From positions 62,001-126,000 of the forward strand of contig NZ_JABAFC010000006.1 in assembly GCF_012843435.1 (NCBI RefSeq): a stretch of DNA of 64,000 nucleotides, written 5' to 3'. Source of the stretch: Psychrobacillus sp. BL-248-WT-3. GTDB lineage: Bacteria; Bacillota; Bacilli; Bacillales_A; Planococcaceae. Position numbers and translations under genes: made by a program. Numbering within the stretch: the stretch's first letter is position 1; each line of letters begins with the position of its first letter. The notes under the pieces are model-generated. The model was not told the origin of the DNA. It was given only the letters and a program-made list of their open reading frames with translations, and did not search any database. Shown here piece after piece: positions 37,001 to 46,018 of the stretch.

Positions 37001-37823
37001 AGCTAATGCAAGCGATCAAGGTGTTGGAATTGATCGTATTGAAGTGTACTTGAATGATGAAGAAATTACGGAAGCTGCAACATTAGAAAGCTATGTAGTA
37101 GAACAAGCTAAAGTTGGAGATAAAATTACAGTAAAAGTATGGGATATCGCTGGTAACTCAACCGTAGAAGAAATTACTGTTGAAGAAGCACCTGAAACGG
37201 AACCAGCTCCAGAAAAAGAAACAAAAGAACCTGTCATCTACATCCAATCACCTGAGTTTTTCGGTTACTATAAAACAGGTGAAGTTTTAGTACAAGGTAC
37301 AGTTGAAGATGATTCTAAGATTAAATCATTAAAAATTAATGGAGTACCAGCTAGCTCATTTGACGGCAAAGCATTCTCTCATACGTTATCGCTTAAAGAC
37401 GGGGTACAAAGTGTGAATGTAGAAGCTATAGACGAATTTGATAATAAAATGGCTATTACTCGCAAAATTATTGTAGATAGTCAAAAACCGACTGTAGAAG
37501 CTGTTAAAAAGTCTCTTCCAAAAGGTAAACTAGAGGCAGATGCAGAAAATCCTGTCATCCAAGTAAAGGTTGGAGACAACTTTGATGAAGTTCGCCTTTA
37601 TTTAAACGATAGCGAAGTCTTCTATCGACCTGTTTCATCTCCGTACGCAATGAATGGCTATAGCGAAACAGTTGATGTAGAGCTACCTTTAGAGCCAGGA
37701 AAAAATGAATTTGTTTTAAAAGTTGTAGATTTAGTAGGCCATGAAACTACTCAGACCATTACAGTGGAGAAGAAAGAAAACGGTAAGGGTAATGGCAATG
37801 GGAAAGGAAATGGAAAGAAGTAA
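34086..37823 (+). CDS. vpr: Secreted subtilisin-like serine protease, Vpr-like
   Basis: A 1245-residue exported S8 protease. Order: signal peptide (about 8-30), inhibitor I9-type propeptide (about 55-155), catalytic domain with Asp in VVGVIDTGIDP (about 196), His in MHGMHVSGT (about 265) and Ser in GTSMAAPHVAGG (about 588), with a PA domain inserted between His and Ser (about 395-530), then Fn3/Ig-like domains and a tail of GN/GK repeats (KGNGNGKGNGKK). Compared with Bacillus Vpr (about 800 residues) the C-terminal part is longer. The start is TTG at 34086 with GAGGAGG upstream. It would degrade proteins outside the cell; the basic tail may bind the wall. Confidence 0.87.
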   Translation: MGIKKKTTILAVVTSLMFSSASLGLASPVAAKQIEKSITNTQVQKTPRVPERLRVPENPSEKVRIIVELEKAPAIETATKKGVLYKNLSKSERKSVESAIETDQRNVKDKVKRVSKNIQYKEEFTAIFNGFSAEVDARDVAGIGLIDGVKRVYESTEYDRPKITPQMVHSKELVQAQLAWEKYSFKGEGMVVGVIDTGIDPNHRDMVLSDENTGEITSAEVNALLNEGSIEPGLFFTPKVPFGYNYMDENTEIRDIGPDASMHGMHVSGTVGANGDEENGGIKGVAPEVQLLALKVFGNDPLFPSTYGDVYVKAMDDAIKLGADALNMSLGSTAGFVNSESPEQQAVTRAQNNGLLVAISAGNSDMFGSGTWYPYASNQDYGLTGSPSVSEDSFGVASYENDSITASSFQYAFDGTDAGRAMFLLANDKEPADLPGDSYEVVEAGFGTPEDFASKDVAGKFALVSRGSISFVEKGLNAQEAGAVGVIVYNNAAGTINMASDPAIRIPFMSALQADGLAIKAGIDAGQTVTVSFDGKYIDTPNPTKGKMSSFTSWGPTPNLDFKPEITAPGGNIFSTLNDDNYGLMSGTSMAAPHVAGGTALVLERVNEEFGLTGAERVQFAKNLMMNTAKPIELKAGEYVSPRRQGAGIMQLANALETDVLVTNSATGEAKVALKEISGNQFNFSLKAKNYSNEAKTYNVDVQLQVDRPVNAGANYVTIPNDSTYGSYVLEESDADVSAPTTVTVPANGETTIQVSVDASNSEWLKQYFSNGYFIDGFVRLVDPSEETSGNVPLTVPFFGFNGSWDDASIFDEFLWEDLTYWGFQGLADDKGNFINGSTLNEEFDPTKFAFSPNGDGTLDKVIPVYSLMRNVKDLQINVLDANGKKLRTIRTEKYLRKHYIASNAYTFSNANAWDGMINGKPAADGQYKIQLRGVIDYAGAEWQTIEYPIILDTKAPTAEIAFDLETKTLTVANASDQGVGIDRIEVYLNDEEITEAATLESYVVEQAKVGDKITVKVWDIAGNSTVEEITVEEAPETEPAPEKETKEPVIYIQSPEFFGYYKTGEVLVQGTVEDDSKIKSLKINGVPASSFDGKAFSHTLSLKDGVQSVNVEAIDEFDNKMAITRKIIVDSQKPTVEAVKKSLPKGKLEADAENPVIQVKVGDNFDEVRLYLNDSEVFYRPVSSPYAMNGYSETVDVELPLEPGKNEFVLKVVDLVGHETTQTITVEKKENGKGNGNGKGNGKK

Positions 37824-37868
37824 TTCTTCCTAGTCCTTAAGGGTTTCACAAACCTTCCCACATAAAAG

Positions 37869-37909
37869 AAAGCTCCGAAAATTTACAGTTCGTAAATTTT
37901 CGGAGCTTT
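37869..37909. terminator. Strong bidirectional terminator
   Basis: AAAGCTCCGAAAATTTAC and GTAAATTTTCGGAGCTTT-type arms pair almost completely around AGTTC, between the protease and the SEC-C gene. Confidence 0.9.
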
Positions 37910-37930
37910 ATTGTTTTTACCTTTACTTTT

Positions 37931-38917
37931 TTACTGTTTTTCTTCGTAATACGCTAGCAGATCATTATAGTATTTGTTTAAAGAAGATGTTGAAACTTCA
38001 AATGTCTCGGCAATTTCTTTAACCGTTAAGTCTAATGGCTCAAAGAAACCTTTATCTTGTCCAAATCTTATGGCACCTGCAGCTATTGCTACTTCTTTTC
38101 TAGCATTAGGCTGTTGCTCAAATAAATAATCTTCTACAGCTTCTATCAATTTAGTATAGTCACGTTGATTTTTTTCTAGAAAATCCATCGCTTGCTGAAG
38201 TACCCCTGCTTCAAAGAAGGTATACTCTCCACCCTGATAGCCATTTTTACCAAGGGCAACCCAAAGTTTCAAGCCATTTTCTTTAAGGAATTCTTTGTCT
38301 GTTGTATCCTTGCCTGATTTAAATTCTTTCGTAAACTCCTCAAATACTACCTTATGATCCGTAGGGAAAAACACAAGACTTGAAACAGCCAAGTAATGGT
38401 TGTCTCCTTGGCCATCCGGCAATATAAAGCAATATATATGCATGCCAGTCGGAACCGGCTTATCATTTTCTCTTCTGAGTAAGATTACTTCATTGGTCAA
38501 TATATGCTTGACAGTTAAATACTCCGCCTCCACAACCGTTACCTCTCCAACAAAAGCACTTGGCTCATTCCAGCTATCTAACACCTTCAACGTCGAAGGG
38601 CGAGCTATTTTCTTACGTTGCTTTTCTAAATAACCTGTCCAAATATCTAAACGTTGGTGAAAGAAGAATTCATCCATTGCTATTGCTTCTATCATTTCCT
38701 GCTCCATAAAGCCTTTTAAGGATTTAATCCACGTTGCAGCATAATCTCCAAAAGCTGTATAATCTTTTCTTTCTGGATATTCATCATAAAACGTCTGTAA
38801 CACTCGTTCTAATTCTTCCGTTTTAACTTCCTCTATAGAAATAGTCTGTTTAGACTCACAGCATTTTTTATATTTTTTCCCACTACCACATGGACAAGGA
38901 TCATTTCGTCCTATCAT
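37931..38917 (-). CDS. SEC-C motif protein
   Basis: A 328-residue protein beginning with the zinc-binding SEC-C motif GRNDPCPCGSGKKYKKCC (residues 3-20). The rest is alpha/beta with a C-terminal segment (about 290-318) that reads like a helix-turn-helix, LTVKEIAETFEVSTSSLNKYY. SEC-C motifs occur in SecA and in many uncharacterised proteins. No partner gene is beside it; it is monocistronic between two terminators and a two-component pair. Function unknown. Confidence 0.75.
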   Translation of the reverse strand: MIGRNDPCPCGSGKKYKKCCESKQTISIEEVKTEELERVLQTFYDEYPERKDYTAFGDYAATWIKSLKGFMEQEMIEAIAMDEFFFHQRLDIWTGYLEKQRKKIARPSTLKVLDSWNEPSAFVGEVTVVEAEYLTVKHILTNEVILLRRENDKPVPTGMHIYCFILPDGQGDNHYLAVSSLVFFPTDHKVVFEEFTKEFKSGKDTTDKEFLKENGLKLWVALGKNGYQGGEYTFFEAGVLQQAMDFLEKNQRDYTKLIEAVEDYLFEQQPNARKEVAIAAGAIRFGQDKGFFEPLDLTVKEIAETFEVSTSSLNKYYNDLLAYYEEKQ

Positions 38918-39031
38918 TTAAAACACTTCCTTCTTATATGCTAAGTGCTTATTTTAACACGAATTTCATCCTAAATTAAGTTCTCCCCACAATAAGCAAT
39001 GAAATAGTTAAATGGAACGTTTAAACTCGGT

Positions 39032-40414
39032 TTAAAAAGCTATTTGTTTAGGTAACAAAATAACAAATAAGGTCCCCTCGTTTATATTGCTTGTCACTTC
39101 TATTTTGCCTTTATGCAATTCAACAATTTCTTTTACAATCGCGAGACCTAGACCGGAGCCTTCCTTTGTTCTAGATGAATCTATACGGTAGAATCTCTCA
39201 AAGATTTGATCTATCTCTTCTTCCTTCATACCAATTCCGCTGTCTTGGAAGGAAATTCTTACATAGTCACTACCGTCTATCACTTTAATAGAAATTTCAC
39301 CTTCTGCTACATTATATTTAATAGCATTCGTTAGCACGTTATCCCATACGTTTTCCAACAAATCTATATCTCCATAATACATAACAGGTTCCATCTCATA
39401 AGAAAGATCCATATTCTGCTCTTCTATTCTCCATCTATACTTGTAAATGACCTTCTTAAGCTGTTCGTCTAATCTAAAATCAGATTTCCTTACTGGTCTT
39501 GCAGATTGATCCAGAGAGGTTAACAACAAAAGTTGCTTGGTCAGATTGGATAATCTTTTCGCCTCCTGATCAATCACCTGAATATAATTTTCTCTTTCTT
39601 CCTTACTAAGGTCGGTTGATTTTAAAAGGTCGGCGTACCCTTGTATATTCAAAAGAGGCGATTGGAAGTCATGGGACACATTACTTATAAATGCCTTTCT
39701 TGCCTCATCGTTAAGCTCAAGCTGTTTAACCATGTTAGAGAAATTTCTAGCTAGCTGCCCAAGCTCATCGTTACGGGTAATATCTAATTCCACTCGATAA
39801 TTCTCCACCATTACATGTTTGGTTGCGTCATTCAATTGTTTAATTGGTTTAACTAGTTGCTTAGCCAGTAATAGCATAGAAGTAAGAATTATTACTGCCA
39901 GTGCGAGTAGGAAGCCTAACAGCAATAAATGCATATCAGAGAACAGTAGCTGGTTATTTGGACGAATAAATAAACCGTAAACTATTCCTTCATGCTCGAA
40001 GGGAATACCAACAGTATTTCTAACACTATTTGCATAATGATTAAAGATAAAAAACTTACCTTGATAATCACGCATCCCATGATAAATATTTCCATTTAAG
40101 ACTTCCAAACGAATTTCTTCTGGTAGCTCAGTATCTTGGAATGGTTCACCATAAGAATATTCTTCTTCATTTTCATTAATGACATATGCCTGATACCCCA
40201 GCTTAGTTATGGATTCTAGATAGTTATTGAAGCCCCCTCCATGCATTTTTTCTAAGACGGAAGTAATTTCTATAGCCACTCCAACGTTTTTCTCATCATT
40301 CTTTTCTTTAATTTGTAAATTATAAACGATACTTACAATTAGAAAACCAGCAAGAATACTAATCCCAATAATAAACAAAGTGGCTAAAGTATATTGTCTA
40401 TACAAGGATCTCAT
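39032..40414 (-). CDS. Sensor histidine kinase (OmpR-type pair)
   Basis: A 460-residue membrane kinase: transmembrane segments near 11-33 and 160-183, an external sensor loop between, HAMP-like linker near 185-235, dimerisation helix with phospho-His in SNVSHDFQSPLLNIQGYADLL (about 248), and a complete ATP-binding domain with NAIKYN, DSGIGM and GSGLGLAIVKEI. It overlaps the response regulator gene by 4 bases (ATGA). Similar pairs sense cell-envelope stress or antibiotics. The MMPL transporter downstream in the same direction would be a plausible target, but a repeat array intervenes upstream of the pair. Confidence 0.87.
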   Translation of the reverse strand: MRSLYRQYTLATLFIIGISILAGFLIVSIVYNLQIKEKNDEKNVGVAIEITSVLEKMHGGGFNNYLESITKLGYQAYVINENEEEYSYGEPFQDTELPEEIRLEVLNGNIYHGMRDYQGKFFIFNHYANSVRNTVGIPFEHEGIVYGLFIRPNNQLLFSDMHLLLLGFLLALAVIILTSMLLLAKQLVKPIKQLNDATKHVMVENYRVELDITRNDELGQLARNFSNMVKQLELNDEARKAFISNVSHDFQSPLLNIQGYADLLKSTDLSKEERENYIQVIDQEAKRLSNLTKQLLLLTSLDQSARPVRKSDFRLDEQLKKVIYKYRWRIEEQNMDLSYEMEPVMYYGDIDLLENVWDNVLTNAIKYNVAEGEISIKVIDGSDYVRISFQDSGIGMKEEEIDQIFERFYRIDSSRTKEGSGLGLAIVKEIVELHKGKIEVTSNINEGTLFVILLPKQIAF

Positions 40415-41085
40415 GGTTCTATCACATCCAGCTTATAACCAAGACCTCGCACTGTCTGAATCTCTATCTGAGCCTTTGCTTTCTCTAATCGTTGTCTTAA
40501 ACGCTTAATATGTGTATTTAATGTTTGGTCGTCTCCCTCATAATCGTAGCCCCATACTTTTTCCATTAAACTAGTTCTTGTGAAAACTTGTTCTGGCTTA
40601 GAGGACAATACACTTAAAAGCTCGAACTCCTTTAAAGGCAGTAGAAGGGTTTGTTTACCTACGGTGACCTCATGGGTAGAGCGATTAATGGTTACGTTAC
40701 CAATTACCATAATTGGCTTAAAAGTCTTGTCCAGTCTACGTAAGATAACTGCAATTCTATAAAGTAATTCCTTTGGCTCAAAAGGTTTTACTAAATAGTC
40801 ATCTGATCCTGCTAAAAAGCCTTGCTCCTTATCTTCTAATGCTCCTTTAGCAGTCAATAAAATTACCGGAATATCATATTCTTCACTTAAAATTCTCGTC
40901 AAAGCAAAGCCATCCATTCCCGGCATCATTACATCTACTATAGCTAAATCTGCCCAATCTTTCTTTAATAAAGTGAGGGCCTCTTCTCCATTTTTAGCTG
41001 TCATTACTTCATAACCTGCCCTCTTTAAATGAATCATAACTAATGTCTGTATATTTACATCATCATCTACTACCAGGATATTCAT
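40411..41085 (-). CDS. OmpR/PhoB-family response regulator
   Basis: A 224-residue regulator: receiver domain (1-118) with acid pocket VVDDDVN, phospho-Asp in AIVDVMMPGMDG (about 53), switch Lys in LVKPF, and a C-terminal winged-helix DNA-binding domain (about 128-220) with RTSLMEKVWGYDYEGDDQTLNTHIKRLRQRLE. It is transcribed first, before its kinase. Its regulon is not known; the neighbouring MMPL transporter is a candidate. Confidence 0.9.
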   Translation of the reverse strand: MNILVVDDDVNIQTLVMIHLKRAGYEVMTAKNGEEALTLLKKDWADLAIVDVMMPGMDGFALTRILSEEYDIPVILLTAKGALEDKEQGFLAGSDDYLVKPFEPKELLYRIAVILRRLDKTFKPIMVIGNVTINRSTHEVTVGKQTLLLPLKEFELLSVLSSKPEQVFTRTSLMEKVWGYDYEGDDQTLNTHIKRLRQRLEKAKAQIEIQTVRGLGYKLDVIEP

Positions 41086-41118
41086 GGATCTACGCCACCT
41101 TCTTTAATGCCTGTTTTA

Positions 41119-41165
41119 AAAGAGGGTGTTTTGTAAGTAACCTTACGAAACACCCTCTAATTGTT
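41119..41165. terminator. Hairpin next to the two-component pair
   Basis: AGAGGGTGTTT and AAACACCCTCT pair around GTAAG/CTTAC, a perfect long stem upstream of the response regulator, at the edge of the tandem repeat. Confidence 0.7.
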
Positions 41166-41193
41166 TTAAGTTATTATAACAGCTTACAACCTG

Positions 41194-41728
41194 CCTGTCG
41201 GGGCAGAGATAGGCGCTTGCGCTTTTCTTTGTGTCTAGCGCAAGCAGCCTTGCCCCTCGGGGTCAAATGGCTAAAAGCTCCGGTGGCTTTGGACTGCCTC
41301 CTCGCTTTTTTCCATTTGCCTGTCGGGGCAGACATAGGCGCTTGCGCTTTTCTTTGTGTCTACCTCCAGCGCCTTGCCCCTCGGGGTCAAATGGATAAAA
41401 GCTCCGGTGGCTGTGGAACTGCCTCCTCGCTTTTCTCCATTTGCCTGTCGGGGCAGAGATAGGTGCCTTCGCTTTTCTTGGTGTCTAGCTCCATCGCCTT
41501 GCCCCTCGGGGTCAAATGGATAAAAGCTGTGGTGGCTGTGGAACTGCCTCCTCGCTTTTCTCCATTTGCCTGTCGGGGCAGACATAGGCGCTTGCGCTTT
41601 TCTTGGTGTCTAGCTCCGGCGCCTTGCCCCTCGGGGTCAAATGGTGAAAAGCTCCGGTGGCTGAAGAGCTGCCTCCTCGCTTTTTCCCATTTGCCTGTCG
41701 GGGCAAAGACAGGCGCCTCCGCTTTTCT
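41194..41728. repeat. GC-rich tandem array, 125-bp period, four full units plus a part
   Basis: Units start at 41194, 41319, 41444, 41569 and 41694 (each CCTGTCGGGGCA). The period is exactly 125 bases each time. Inside each unit are inverted elements around GCCTGTCGGGGC and TTGCCCCTCGGGGTCAA. The GC content is far above the rest of the window. Since 125 is not a multiple of three, open frames in it are by-products. Confidence 0.9.
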
Positions 41729-41731
41729 ATA

Positions 41732-43834
41732 TTACTTCTTATCGTTTTCGAATAGGAGTATTAGAGCTGGGAGAAGCATTCCGCGAACTAGGAATGTGTC
41801 TATAATGATCCCTATTGATACGATGAAGCCAAAGACGAATAGATCTGCTATTGGCATTGTTGTTAGTGCTGCAAATGTTGCCGCAAGAATGATACCAGCT
41901 GAAGAAATTACTCCACCTGTATTACGGATCGCTATTTCCAGAGCGTCTTTTACCTTGTAGTTTTTACGTTCTTCTATGAACCTGGAGACTAAAATTATAT
42001 TGTAGTCGATCCCAAGTGCAACTAAGAAGATGAAGGAATAAACTGGAACTCGTGTGCTTATTGCCTCGTAACCAAATAACACATCTACAAGGAAAATCCC
42101 TAATCCTAATGCTGATAAATAGGAAAGAAGAATAGTTGCCATCATGTATAGAGGCATTTTCCATGATCGAGTCAAAACAAATAATAGAACTACTATTAAT
42201 AATGTTTCCAATAACACTATCTTATAGATATCACTGCTGTTAGTTTCCCGCTCGTCTACAAGCTTAGCTGTAGTGCCAGCAAAATGAATATCTCCATCAA
42301 TTTGTGCAGCCTTGAGTATATCCTTACTACTTGTGCGCATATCATCCATATGATCAATTGCTTCAGTAGAATAAGGATTGATATCAAATGCTAGACTATA
42401 TTTTACTAAGGATTGTTCTTCATTAGCGTTAGTTAACCTCACAGAAGCTACATTCTCTTGCTCCTCAAGTAAGACTCTTAAGTCTTCTACTTGATCATCT
42501 GAAAGGTTTGAATTACTTTCTACTAAAATAGACGTAGGAGCAAGCTCACCTTTGTCAAAGTTAGATTCAACTATTTCATAACCCTCACGAGAAGGTAGGT
42601 CTTCTGGGAATGACTTAACGGTATCGAATTCAAATTTTAGATTAAACATATTTAAAGCAGTGATAACCATCAATACAAAGACAAGACCACCTGTCAAAAA
42701 TGGTTTGTTAACAACAAATTTAGCAACTGGCCCCCATATGCCATGTTTTACTTCTTTTTGCTCTCCATACTTTGGTACTTTTGGCCAAAATGCTTTGCGA
42801 CCAAACAAAGTAAATAAGGCAGGCACTAATGTAATGGAAGCAATCATAATAATAAATACAGCTGTCCCAAAAATTGGTGCAAAGTTTTGATAATCACGGA
42901 AATCAGCAAAGAATAGAACAAGCATAGCAGCTAGGACTGTTCCTCCAGCGAAGAATACTGGCTCACCAGTAGCACGCATCGCATATTTCATTGCCTCATA
43001 TTTACTTTCATAATGATTCAACTCTTCACGATAACGTGAGAATACGAATAACGAATAATCAATTACAGCTGCAAACAATAAAATACTCATAATCGAAGTA
43101 GTAGAGTTATTAATTTCTAACCCACCTGCTCCCAAAAGAGCAATCGTTTGGTTTGCTACCTGATAAACGATAACAGTTGCTAACAATGGGATAAATGCCA
43201 GCAATGGTGATCTATAAATAACTATTAATAATATTAAAATAATAACTATAGTAGCAAGTAACAATTGGATATCTGCCTGTTCAAATAGCTTTACAGTATC
43301 TCCTGCAATACCCGCAGGACCAGTAATATAGAATTGTGTATCCCCAGTGCTTTTAGCTATGTCGTTCCCAATCTTGGAAGCTTCATCATTAATCTCAGCA
43401 TATTGATCATTTCCTAATCCAGCCTCGAGATTCATAGGTACAATCATAGTTGTACCGTTCTCAGAGATAAAAGATGCTAGTGCTTGTTCTGGTAATGAAG
43501 CAATATCAACGATGGTGTCAATCCCATCAATATTTGCTTGTTGAATACCTTCAAGAATATTTTTTACACTTTCAACATTTACTTCTCCATCCTCGTTATG
43601 AAAAACTAGGATTCCAGGGGTCCCTTGATCATTAGGGAAGTATTCATCTAATTTTTCACTGGCAATTATAGAAGCTGCATCGTCAGGTAAAGATTGAAAA
43701 TTAGTTACCTTATACTCTCCAAGTTGTGGCCCAGCACTTAGTCCAATCATGAGGACTAACCAAGCAATAATGGTAATCCACATGCCTCGTTTAGTTGAGA
43801 CCCAGTCAGTAATTGGGTGTAATAGTTTTTTCAT
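41732..43834 (-). CDS. MMPL/RND-family transporter (YdfJ-like)
   Basis: A 700-residue membrane protein with about 12 hydrophobic segments arranged as two halves, each with a large external loop (about 35-175 and 400-530) and a block of transmembrane helices beginning near 185 and 540. The GIDYNIILVSRFIEE segment (about 627) and the matching AVIDYSLFVFSRYREE (about 245) are the MMPL motif with conserved Asp in the membrane. Such proteins export lipids, drugs or peptides driven by protons. The C-terminus lies 4 bases from the tandem repeat array. It is monocistronic, downstream of the two-component pair in transcription order only across the array. Confidence 0.85.
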   Translation of the reverse strand: MKKLLHPITDWVSTKRGMWITIIAWLVLMIGLSAGPQLGEYKVTNFQSLPDDAASIIASEKLDEYFPNDQGTPGILVFHNEDGEVNVESVKNILEGIQQANIDGIDTIVDIASLPEQALASFISENGTTMIVPMNLEAGLGNDQYAEINDEASKIGNDIAKSTGDTQFYITGPAGIAGDTVKLFEQADIQLLLATIVIILILLIVIYRSPLLAFIPLLATVIVYQVANQTIALLGAGGLEINNSTTSIMSILLFAAVIDYSLFVFSRYREELNHYESKYEAMKYAMRATGEPVFFAGGTVLAAMLVLFFADFRDYQNFAPIFGTAVFIIMIASITLVPALFTLFGRKAFWPKVPKYGEQKEVKHGIWGPVAKFVVNKPFLTGGLVFVLMVITALNMFNLKFEFDTVKSFPEDLPSREGYEIVESNFDKGELAPTSILVESNSNLSDDQVEDLRVLLEEQENVASVRLTNANEEQSLVKYSLAFDINPYSTEAIDHMDDMRTSSKDILKAAQIDGDIHFAGTTAKLVDERETNSSDIYKIVLLETLLIVVLLFVLTRSWKMPLYMMATILLSYLSALGLGIFLVDVLFGYEAISTRVPVYSFIFLVALGIDYNIILVSRFIEERKNYKVKDALEIAIRNTGGVISSAGIILAATFAALTTMPIADLFVFGFIVSIGIIIDTFLVRGMLLPALILLFENDKK

Positions 43835-44026
43835 ATGAGCGTTTTTCCTCCTTCAAAATTTCTATCAAATAGTTAGTTTACAGAAGGTATATGAACTCTC
43901 TATGAACTTTCCTTTTACTTTTATATTCTTTCTAATCAAATTTGAAATATTCAAGTCAAAGTAAATTTACCACTTGTGGAAAAGATATTTAATCATTAAA
44001 CTGAGGTTTTGAGAGGAGAGATAATA

Positions 44027-44425
44027 ATGGAAAAAACTTGGAGTATACGATTAATTCGTTTTGCAGCATTATTTGGACTGATTGGAACTTATATTGGTTC
44101 GCATATGGCGGGCCAGATGGACTACTCACTAAGACCAATCCACGCTCACATACTTTTAGTAGGATGGTTATCTGTCTTTGCATGGGGGATTTTTTATCAA
44201 GTATTTACAGTCAAACATAAATGGATGGTAACTGTACAAAGTATTAGTGCCATGATAGGCGCATTAGGATTAACATTGGGCATGTGGATGTATAATCTAA
44301 ATCCCTTTGACTTAAATGAAACATTGGTTATGGTCTTCTTTATCGTAGGTGGAACTGTTTTACTTTTTGCATTCTTTATGTTCTTAGTTATCACCTTCTT
44401 TACCGAAAAATCAAGTAAAGCATAA
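44027..44425 (+). CDS. Four-helix membrane protein with HAH motif
   Basis: A 132-residue integral membrane protein with four hydrophobic segments (about 9-27, 39-58, 66-88, 98-123). The segment RPIHAHILLVGWLSVFAWGIFYQVF resembles helices of NnrS/heme-copper oxidase subunit I-like proteins, where His residues bind heme or copper, so a small haem-binding membrane protein is possible. GGAGAGATAATA precedes the ATG at 44027. It has its own terminator. Function unknown. Confidence 0.65.
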   Translation: MEKTWSIRLIRFAALFGLIGTYIGSHMAGQMDYSLRPIHAHILLVGWLSVFAWGIFYQVFTVKHKWMVTVQSISAMIGALGLTLGMWMYNLNPFDLNETLVMVFFIVGGTVLLFAFFMFLVITFFTEKSSKA

Positions 44426-44443
44426 TTTAGATTATTATATAGA

Positions 44444-44475
44444 AAAGGCCCTTACAAAATAAGGGCCTTTTATTA
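44444..44475. terminator. Bidirectional terminator
   Basis: AAAAGGCCCTTA and TAAGGGCCTTTT pair perfectly around a 5-base loop, between the small membrane protein and the SDR gene. Confidence 0.9.
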
Positions 44476-45237
44476 TTGGGCTGTATAACCACCATCTAAA
44501 ACGATTGCCTGGCCTGTCATTCCTTTGGCAGATTCACTTGCCACGTACAAAGCTAAGTCTGTGATTTCTTGAACGTCTAATAATCTTCTTTGGGGAACTA
44601 GGGGATACAATACTTCTTCCAGTACCTGTTCCACCTTGATATTTCTCGTTCTAGCTAAATCTTCAAATTGGTTGCGTACAAGCAATGTATCCACATAGCC
44701 TGGACATATTGCATTCACTGTAATTCCATCAGCTGCAGCCTCTAATGCGGCAACCTTTGTTAACCCAATCACCCCATGCTTAGCCGAATTATAGGCGGCT
44801 TTTCCTGCAAATCCTATCAAGCCGTTTATAGAAGCCATATTAATAATCCGGCCAAATTGTTGCTTTTTCATGTGTGGTAATGCATATTTCATAGCTACAA
44901 AAGGAGCTGTTAGCATTATTTTTATTAATAGCTCGAACTTTTCTGTCGGGAAATCTTCTATTAATGAAACATGCTGCATGCCTGCATTATTTATCAATAT
45001 ATCTATTCTTCCAAAGGAATCTACTGTAGATTCAATGGCGTTCTTTATGTCCTCTTCTTTCGTTACATCACAGACAATACCCTTTACTTGCCCATTTAGA
45101 GTGGAGACAGCCTCGTCTAATGCCACTTTATTCAAATCTGAAATAACTACGCTTGCTCCTACCTCTAAAAATGCCTTAGCGACATCATAGCCAATTCCTC
45201 TGGCAGCCCCAGTTATAAATACTACTTTACCCTTCAA
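44473..45237 (-). CDS. 3-hydroxybutyrate dehydrogenase-like SDR
   Basis: A 254-residue short-chain dehydrogenase. NAD motif TGAARGIG (residues 7-14), NNAG near 88, catalytic Ser in NMASINGLIG, and YNSAKHG with Tyr and Lys (about 152-156). The phrase RQ/QHVSLIEDFPTEKF and ALEAAADGITVNAICPGYVDTLLVRNQ match 3-hydroxybutyrate dehydrogenases, which convert 3-hydroxybutyrate to acetoacetate. The TTG start at 45237 has GGAGG 9 bases upstream; longer starts lack a site. It lies at the end of a catabolic operon with a second SDR, a 3-hydroxyacyl-CoA dehydrogenase, a GntP permease and a HisD-like enzyme. Confidence 0.82.
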   Translation of the reverse strand: MKGKVVFITGAARGIGYDVAKAFLEVGASVVISDLNKVALDEAVSTLNGQVKGIVCDVTKEEDIKNAIESTVDSFGRIDILINNAGMQHVSLIEDFPTEKFELLIKIMLTAPFVAMKYALPHMKKQQFGRIINMASINGLIGFAGKAAYNSAKHGVIGLTKVAALEAAADGITVNAICPGYVDTLLVRNQFEDLARTRNIKVEQVLEEVLYPLVPQRRLLDVQEITDLALYVASESAKGMTGQAIVLDGGYTAQ

Positions 45238-45253
45238 TTGAATTCCTCCAATC

Positions 45254-46018
45254 TTAAATTGCAGTCCATCCACCATCAACCTTTAAAGTTTCGCCAGTCA
45301 CGAAATTCGCCAAATCAGAGGCTAAATACAACACTGCTCCAGAAATATCCTTTGGCTGCGAAAGTCCCTTTAAGAGAATTCTATTTTCGACATCCCTTTT
45401 AAAATCTTCATCTTCAAACATTTTGGCAGTTAACTCTGTTTCTATAAAGGTAGGTGCCACCGCGTTAACGTTAATACCAAGCTTAGCCCATTCAACTGCC
45501 AAAGCCTTTGTTAGTTGAACTAGACCTCCCTTACTAGAACAATATGCCGCTCTATTGTAATAGCCTACAAAGGCCATTTGAGAGGCTATATTAATAATTT
45601 TACCATTTTTTTGTTTACTCATAAATTTAGCCGCTGCCTGGCTTGTAAAGAATGCAGACTTTAAATTCAAATCTAAGACAGTATCCCAGTCATTCTCCGT
45701 TACTTCTAATGCAGGCTTTGCAATATTAACTCCTGCATTGTTGATAAGTACATCAATTGTTCCAAACTCTTTTACTGTCGTCTCTATTAAATTATTAATG
45801 TTCTCCATTTTACTTAAATCGCCTTGAACAGAGATGCATCGATCGTTATAGCCTTGTAGTTCTTTCAGCGTTTCCTCTAATGCTATACCTTCTCGTCCGG
45901 AAATCACCACATTAGCTTTTAGCTTAGCAAATGTATGGGCTATATCTTTCCCTATTCCTTTGCTACCCCCTGTTACAATTACAGTTTTATGCTCTAACTC
46001 AGAAAAGAAATTATTCAT
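45254..46018 (-). CDS. Short-chain dehydrogenase/reductase
   Basis: A 254-residue SDR of the gluconate-5-dehydrogenase/3-oxoacyl-reductase type. It has the TGGSKGIG cofactor motif (about 16-23), NNAG (about 93), Ser in IINIASQMAFVG and YCSSKGG (Tyr about 158, Lys 162). It overlaps the preceding 3-hydroxyacyl-CoA dehydrogenase gene by 8 bases and is followed 16 bases later by the hydroxybutyrate-dehydrogenase gene, so they are co-transcribed. Substrate unknown; cluster context suggests a hydroxy acid or polyol. Confidence 0.8.
   Translation of the reverse strand: MNNFFSELEHKTVIVTGGSKGIGKDIAHTFAKLKANVVISGREGIALEETLKELQGYNDRCISVQGDLSKMENINNLIETTVKEFGTIDVLINNAGVNIAKPALEVTENDWDTVLDLNLKSAFFTSQAAAKFMSKQKNGKIINIASQMAFVGYYNRAAYCSSKGGLVQLTKALAVEWAKLGINVNAVAPTFIETELTAKMFEDEDFKRDVENRILLKGLSQPKDISGAVLYLASDLANFVTGETLKVDGGWTAI

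Noticed and set aside
41194-41728. CRISPR-like periodic array
   Set aside because: The whole 125-bp unit is repeated; there are no short repeats with unique spacers and no cas genes.
41271-41960. Long open frames on both strands through the tandem array
   Set aside because: The period is not a multiple of three, there are no start signals, and the protein text is composition-driven; one also overlaps the MMPL gene.
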